DNA of 64,000 bases from Gordius sp. MW1 (taxonomy: Eukaryota > Nematomorpha > Gordioida > Gordea > Gordiidae), in NCBI GenBank assembly GCA_964036665.1, contig OZ038531.1, positions 1,116,001 through 1,180,000 on the forward strand, given 5' to 3'. Shown here in pieces: positions 58,202-64,000 of the stretch. The position numbers and the translations under genes were made by a program. Each line of letters starts with the position of its first letter. Position 1 is the stretch's first letter. The notes under the pieces are model-generated. The model saw only the letters and a program-made list of their open reading frames with translations. It was not told the DNA's origin and did not search any database.

Positions 58202-59816
58202 ATAACTACTTTTTATAAAATTTTATCATTATTGCTGCCAATCGTTATTTCCTAACTTTTATATCTTTCAAGCCATGTTAATAGCGATTTAAAAATTTTA
58301 ATTGGATGTAAAAGCGTTAGTAGAACTTGTGCCGATTGTATTAGTACAATAAAAGTTTAAACATATTAGATTAAGCTAAAATTTAAAATGTTTTTATAAG
58401 GTCCGCAATATTTTTCGAAAAGATAATGTAGAATAAAAGGCAGATTTTGGCTAAAATCCTTCTAACAAGTCATAAATTGAAATTATTGTTTATGTCTTAA
58501 AAGTCGGATTTGCTTAAATTTTTCTTCTGCCCGAGTCCGCCCAAACGCTTTAAGTGTCCGCCAGGTCATGCCAAATCATTTTAGCTCCTCGAAGTATCTC
58601 GTCCCAAATGATAATATCTTTCATTTTTAGCGATAATTTTGTTATACATTGCAGAAACCGTAAATTTTGTTCTTTTGGATTAGAACGACGATTAATAAAT
58701 ATTATACAATTATAGGAAAAGTGACAAAATATTACACTAGAGCAAAGTCTCACTTAGCCCGAATTCCCCTATCTTGTTATGGTGCCCGCCCTAGCCCGCC
58801 AAAAAATCTAAATTAAAGTCGATCGGCCTGTTTGGCAATTGGGCCGAGCGGGCAATTTTGAGCAGCGGGCTGGGCCAGTCTTTCATGGTTTCTGATATGA
58901 CTAACCTTGCTCATAAGAGATAAGATTGGATCATTAAAATTAGTAGAGGTAAATGGAATTTGATATTTAGGACTGCAGAAGGCCATCTTCAGGGAAAAAG
59001 TTAAGATATCGCCCCCCCCCAAAAAAAATAAAAACTTTTGATTAATTAACAGTAAATAATAATAGTATAAACTGTTTTGATTTATGGGTCATTACAATAA
59101 TTCAATGGCTTATCCAACACATAAGCATCCCTCATTATATTTAAAATTTAATAAGGGTCTATGCTGCAAGGTTACTAATAAAATCTAATCAACATATTTG
59201 GAGCTTTTAAATAAACTCTTTATCAAACCCTTGTTCATTAAACGCACATAGCACGTTTTTAGAGCACAACTTTGATTCGACATTAAGGGCCAACGTGTTA
59301 ATTTTATGCTATAACCATCTTCTGATTTAAACCTAGATATATTAAATGTGTGATACCTCTCTTACTAATATTATATTTTAGGAGGTTATAATGGTGGTTT
59401 GTTGCGAGAGTAAAGAGAAATGCTACTAGAATATAGAATAAATGATTATATTTATGATGAATTATATTCTAAATAGCAGGTAAATTTTTTTGAATAATAA
59501 AGACAATTGACCTTAGACATTATCAAGCTACCATCAAAATCATTCAAATGTATTATTATACTCACTCTAAAATATACATACACTTATAACAATCAATAAG
59601 TAATAGAAAATTCAAATTTACTATAGGAGCATAGAGTGGCTATATCTATTACGAATGACTACAAATTATAATTAAGGAGTCTAAGGTTGTAAGTTATACC
59701 TATTTATTAGTGAAGAACACTTAATTAATTTATAACAATTTTTTGTACACTCTCAGTATCATATACGCATGTAACGTATTACACTTTTTCTAACATCACC
59801 ACTGTAAAGCGCAAGA
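58202..59816. other. Intergenic stretch between the micro-exon gene and UQCRQ
   Basis: No gene is recognised. A GC-rich patch of the GGGCCGAGCGGGC type lies at about 58820-58880. The UQCRQ promoter should be just left of 59817; no clear TATA box. Confidence 0.4.
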
Positions 59817-60269
59817 ATGGGTCACGAATTTGGGAATTTGGCTAAAGTTAAAGGTGTAACGACGTATTCATTATCACCTTATGAGCAACGGGCATTTGCT
59901 GGATACTTTTCTAAGGGTATACCTAGAAACCTATCCTTACTTGCCCATAGGATTCAATATTTAGCACGTAATCAAAACTTATATTGATTTTATAAATATG
60001 CTATATTAATTTCAATATTTAAGCAGCTTAAGGTATAAAGCATGTTTACTTTTATTACTCAATTACTTAATAATTTTGTTTGCTTTGTTACTGTACATAC
60101 AAACTTTTATATAATATTTTAAAATGGATTATTGTACTACAACAATATTTTTTGTTGAATAGCATTCATTTTTACCTACTTCATTATTGATTGGTCAAAA
60201 AAGCAATATGAACGCAACATAAGGAAAGATCCCAAGTTATACGAAGAAGTTGACAAGGATTTTGAATAA
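59817..60269 (+). CDS. UQCRQ: UQCRQ, cytochrome bc1 complex subunit 8
   Basis: Small subunit of respiratory complex III in the mitochondrial inner membrane. Two exons, 59817-59967 and 60163-60269, join in phase 1 to give 85 residues (human 82). The start MGHEFGNLAKVKGV, the block YSLSPYEQRAF...KGIP, the single membrane helix (PFIFTYFIIDW) and the tail KQYERNIRKDPKLYE all align with the QCR8/UQCRQ family. The stop codon is inside AATAAA (60265-60270), which may double as the poly(A) signal. WBP4 converges from the other strand, with stops only 64 bp apart. Confidence 0.93.
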
Positions 60270-60333
60270 ATTATTTTAATGCACAGTTGATTCAAAATTA
60301 TAGAGATATTTACAATGTATTTTAACATATAAA

Positions 60334-61582
60334 TCAATCTTCTTGTGAAACTCTTATGCTTTTATTAATTTTTTTCTTCTTAATAAATGTGTTTGCAGCT
60401 GGATTAGATTCTTGTGGTAACACTTCTTCATTAAATGTTTTTTCCTTAAATACTATTTCTTGGTCTAATTTCACATTGACTTCATATGCCTCGTTAGAAA
60501 CATTAGTAGGTGTTTTGTACGTTTTTTGATTTTGTGAAACAATCGGCAATTGTAAGTCAACGGGAGTGTTGTAAACAATTTCTGTGTTTTTTCTAGATTA
60601 TTGATATATATTAATATGCATTCAAAGCAATAAAGTGATCAAAGCAAATTTGGTTTAAATGTTTAAAAATATGCCATTTAGAATGCTAACTTAAAAAATA
60701 ATGTCATTAAGTACAAACAATCACAATATTATAGTATATATCAAAGTAACGTCAAAAATTAATATGTAATTAAATATTCCCTCTTAATAAAATTAATATA
60801 TTTTAAAGGATTTATAAATTAGTTCCCAAAATAGGTATGCCCTAAATATTAAAAAGTGTATGTTATTTTTAAAAATGTCTGTATAGGCTTTAGGGGTTTA
60901 AATAAGAAATTACCAATTTTAATTGGAGGGTAAAGGACTATTAAATATGAAAATATTTATTAAATATATAATTTTTTATAGATGTTATAATTCAACCTAA
61001 ACAATTTATATGAGTATATACTTTTCAACTGCTATCCATTTGCCAATTGCTGGAGTATGAACTATTTCTTTATCTCTTTTGGTTGGAATTTTATTATTAC
61101 CCTTTTTAACTTTTTTATTTGATGTCTGAGGTTTGTCATCATCTAATTCTAGATTTCACAATTTAGGGTATACAAAAACAATGTGCAACCTCGTTTAGAA
61201 TTTGTGTCTTCATCCTCTACTAAATCTTCTTCAACATCTTTTTTATGAGATTTGAGAGCAGCCTAGATTGTAAGAACAAATTCATAAATTATACTTGTTC
61301 AATTTGGAGCATACATTTTTCGTAATCTTTCAATTGTTTGTCCTTCATTATATTAGCTTTGCCTATTTGACAAATTTTCATCTTCACATTGTCTTGATGA
61401 TTTTTGCCTTTCTCATGAATTTGTACACTCTAAACAACATTCACTAAGCAAATTTAAAGTTTACATTTATGTTATCTGAGAACCAACATTTGCACAATTC
61501 ACAAAACCTTTTTGGTTGTGATTTCCAAACTGTAGTCCTTAATAAGATGCTAAAGTTTTATAATAAATTAAAAAACTTACAT
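60334..61582 (-). CDS. WBP4: WBP4 (FBP21) homologue with degenerate WW region
   Basis: Spliceosome-associated protein. Minus-strand exons: 61582-61581 (coding part AT), 61537-61465, 61429-61295, 61262-61190, 61148-61022, 60592-60334; all junctions agree in phase, giving 222 residues. The start codon is split AT|G by a 43-bp intron. Residues 5-25 (WKSQPKRFCELCKCWFSDN) and SVQIHEKGKNHQDNV form the U1-like zinc finger of WBP4, followed by a helix and an acidic linker. The C-terminus VFKEKTFNEE resembles the VFKEKT block of human WBP4. Human WBP4 has two WW domains; here only GKWIAVEKKNTEIVYNT hints at one, and the second Trp is absent. Introns 2 and 3 are 35 and 32 bp. Confidence 0.85.
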
Positions 61583-62300
61583 CGTTTGAAGTTTTCAGCT
61601 GAGTTTAGCACAAGATGTCAGTCATGAAAATACATATTTTCTAAATTGTTAATATTTACATTGTCAATTTAAGATTTCTTGTGATTTTTCATATTAATTA
61701 TGGCAATGATAAAGTGAGAATTTGGTAGTTTGGTTTATGGAATAACTTTCATGATAGAGTAAATTGGCGCAAATATTGATTGCATTTCTGCTCTAAGTTT
61801 CAGATAAAAAACCATTAAATCTTATGATTCATAAAATCCAAGTCAAATCCCGATCTTGTCTCAAAAATCGAGACGAGACGAGAATTTGAAAAATTTAGGG
61901 GAGATAGAGAGGAAAATTTTTATTTGTTATTTAGATTGTCATGTATTAAGATAGAAATACAGAAGTGAGCAGATAAAACAAAAGCTAGTGAGGGCAGGGT
62001 AAAAAAATAGAAGTGTTTTAAGACCATATGCAAAATAAAATTAATGAATCCTCTGCGTTTTATAATCACTTAGCCTGTTATTGTAAGAAAGAAAGTAATA
62101 AATCATCTACGTTATAGTCGCGTGACTTTTTATTTATAAAAAGGCAACAACCTGACGAGACAATTGGGGATTTTTTCAGAAAGATCTCGGATTAAAAATT
62201 TCTTTATTGACCATCATAATATAGTAAATTTTGTTATGTAAATTTTTATTTGTAATTCACATTTAGGATGTTAAATATTAATTTAATTGTAATACCTTTA
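61583..62300 (-). other. WBP4 5' leader and upstream region
   Basis: Sequence just above 61582 is the WBP4 5' exon and promoter side. Otherwise no gene is recognised. Confidence 0.35.
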
Positions 62301-62317
62301 ATATTGGTTTGTGGCTG

Positions 62318-62385
62318 GCCATGCGCAGTCTCCTATGCGCATGCTCCTATGCGCAGCCTATCATGCGCAGTCTCCTATGCGCAGC
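62318..62385. repeat. Short tandem repeats with TGCGCA motifs
   Basis: About five copies of CATGCGCAGTCTCCT-like words, including the palindromic TATGCGCATGC. Similar words recur at 62700-62740 (CCACGCGCATTCCTATGCGC). TGCGCANGCGCA is the NRF1 site type, so these could be regulatory, but the tandem pattern alone explains them. The overlapping 67-codon ORF is a product of the repeat. Confidence 0.5.
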
Positions 62386-63184
62386 GAGTATCCTGAACCC
62401 AACGACGCTCAGATACACGTGGTCAATCGTTAGCCATCGATGTGACGTTACATTACAACAACCTCCCCTAGCAAGCTCGATGGGGAAGGACGATCAAATT
62501 TTGGGTGAATAAAATCAAATTGAGAAGACCAATTGAAAGACCAAGCCAGAAAACGATAAAACGTCAATACAATTCAATACGTACGCCCGAACAAGGGACT
62601 ATAGAAAATTGTATGCGGTCATAAACTCAGGTCCGACGACCGTGCTCAGAGAGGTCAACACTCGGGTCGGAGGAAGTTATGTTGAAGGGTATGGTGTCGT
62701 CCTATACGCAGCCTACCACGCGCATTCCTATGCGCGTCTTCCCCCTCTCCCCCTCGCTTTGTAAAACGCGTGTTAATGCCAGCTGCGCTGGCAAATCAAG
62801 CGTGCATTCATAAGATCATTGTACTTGAACACAATTGATTTTTGCCCATATATGAAAACTTTTTTCGCAATATAAATTGTTCAGGTTTATTAGCGCGCGA
62901 TTCATGTGTGGAGTTATTCGGATAAAATATATTGAAATATTCGGATTTAATAAAATTGAATAAAATAAGGTAAGAATAAAATTATTTGTTTCGATTAATA
63001 AGATTGATTAAATATTGAACGTTTTATTTTCTTTAATATTTAATTTTAATTGGGTAATTTACACAAGTAGCCGCTTAAAACTCAAATTTAATTTTTTTAT
63101 TTTGTTGATAAACTATAGGTGACCCTCAAAGCATGTATATAATATTTTGAAATATTTATCGCATTTTTTTATCCTTGATATTAA
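62386..63184. other. Unassigned stretch
   Basis: No gene or element could be supported. It is less AT-rich than its surroundings between about 62400 and 62800, with no family recognised in any frame. Confidence 0.35.
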
Positions 63185-63998
63185 TCTATATATATAAAGT
63201 AAAGTCTATGTATGTGTGTATGTATGTGGATAAGGGCTAAATTCTTAAACTACCCACCCGATTCGCGCGAAAATTTAGCCATAGATGCCCAGGACGGCCA
63301 GGGGTAAAATAGCTTTTTCAGAATCCTGAAATTCCTTTTAGTTTTAAAAATATCGGACATAACGTTTTAAAAAAGGGCTAAACTCTGAAACTACCGGCCC
63401 GATTCGCGCGAAAATTTAGCCATAGATGCCCAGGGCGGCCAGGGGTAAAATAGCTTTTTCAGAATCCTAAAATTCCTTTTAGTTTTAAAAATAGCGGACA
63501 TTTCCCGGCCAGTTTCATTTATAGCATCATATACAATAATGACGTCATACATACAAGGCTGAATTAGATATTTAAAAGTATAATAAAAATGTTATGTATG
63601 TAAGGGCTGAAATCTGAAACTACCGGCCCGATTCGCGCGAAAATTTAGCCGTAGATGCCCAGGGCGGCCAGGGGTAAAATAGCTTTTTCAGAATCCTAAA
63701 ATTCCTTTTAGTTTTAAAAATATCGGACATTACGTTTTAAAAAGGGCTAAACTCTGAAACTACCGGCCCGGATCGCGCGAAAATTTAGCCATAGATGCCC
63801 AGGGCGGCCAGGGGTAAAATAGCTCTTTCAGAATCCTAAAATTTCTTTTAGTTTTAAAAATATCGGACATTTTCCGGCCAGTTACATTTATAGCATCTTA
63901 TACAATAATGACGTCATACATACAGGTTGAAGTTTTCTCGAATTTTATTATATTAAAGAAAGTATTTTTAGCAAAACAACGTTTGCCGGGTCAGCTAG
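63185..63998 (+). mobile_element. Non-autonomous Helitron, 814 bp
   Basis: The 5' end is TCTATATATATAAAGT, preceded by A; the 3' end is GCAAA-loop-TTTGC (63971-63986), then CTAG at 63995-63998, followed by T. TC...CTAG between A and T with a 3' hairpin is the Helitron pattern. Inside are four copies of a unit of about 125-130 bp beginning GGGCTAAACTCTGAAACTAC and including CCCAGGGCGGCCAGGGGTAA; two are followed by a spacer with ATAATGACGTCATACATACA. No Rep/helicase is encoded. Confidence 0.88.
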
Positions 63999-64000
63999 TA

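Noticed and set aside
62309-62512. 67-codon ORF rich in MRSLLCA
   Set aside because: Product of the short tandem TATGCGCAGTCTCC words.
1-64000. CRISPR arrays, rRNA genes, bacterial operons
   Set aside because: None seen. The repeats are transposon-derived or satellite-like, and the genes are spliced.

Overview
The window looks like nuclear DNA of an AT-rich invertebrate animal. Genes are split by many spliceosomal introns, some only 32-45 bp long. Five conserved eukaryotic or animal genes could be rebuilt exon by exon, with codon phase agreeing at every junction. The phylum cannot be read from the sequence. Transposable elements fill most of the rest.

Layout: (1) 1-8.2 kb is a nest of retroelements. 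A minus-strand Ty3/gypsy element, which runs off the left edge, is interrupted in gag by a complete but coding-dead plus-strand Ty3/gypsy element with paired LTRs and a 5-bp target duplication; a hAT-type MITE sits beside the gag start. (2) 8.36-18.60 kb (+) is ATAD3, the AAA+ ATPase of the mitochondrial inner membrane, in 16 exons. Its 4.4-kb intron 14 carries a LINE with a restriction-like endonuclease. (3) 18.9-25.9 kb holds an RTE-type LINE remnant and two copies of a composite repeat rich in tandem units. (4) 26.0-30.0 kb (-) is a SOUL/HEBP heme-binding gene with a signal-peptide exon. (5) 30-39.9 kb is repeat-rich and intergenic, with a third composite repeat, several MITEs and one orphan terminal exon. 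(6) 39.9-49.6 kb (+) is a septin of the 6/8/11 group. Its introns hold a TA-flanked MITE family, a pogo-like MITE and a 4-kb DNA transposon with inverted repeats of about 570 bp. (7) 52.2-53.95 kb has a LINE 3' fragment and a GC-rich head-to-head repeat array. (8) 54.88-58.20 kb (+) is an unrecognised gene made almost wholly of micro-exons, the most unusual item here. (9) 59.82-61.58 kb is a convergent pair, UQCRQ (+) and WBP4 (-). (10) 63.19-64.0 kb is an apparently complete non-autonomous Helitron.

The leading observation is the 54.9-58.2 kb locus. About 22 tiny exons, nearly all a multiple of three nucleotides and all joined in phase 1, string together in one frame. Ten of them are exactly 21 nt (seven codons). 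The first block encodes an acidic Ser/Asp/Glu-rich peptide that can end at a stop in one cassette; skipping that cassette opens a second block of seven-residue modules. This resembles the logic of schistosome micro-exon genes (MEGs), but I recognise no family in the protein.

Other notable points are a WBP4 start codon split by an intron, loss of the normal WW domains in WBP4, GC-AG introns in the septin and micro-exon genes, and MITEs that share a core but have different ends. ATAD3 and UQCRQ both belong to the mitochondrial inner membrane, but nothing in the sequence links them as a unit.
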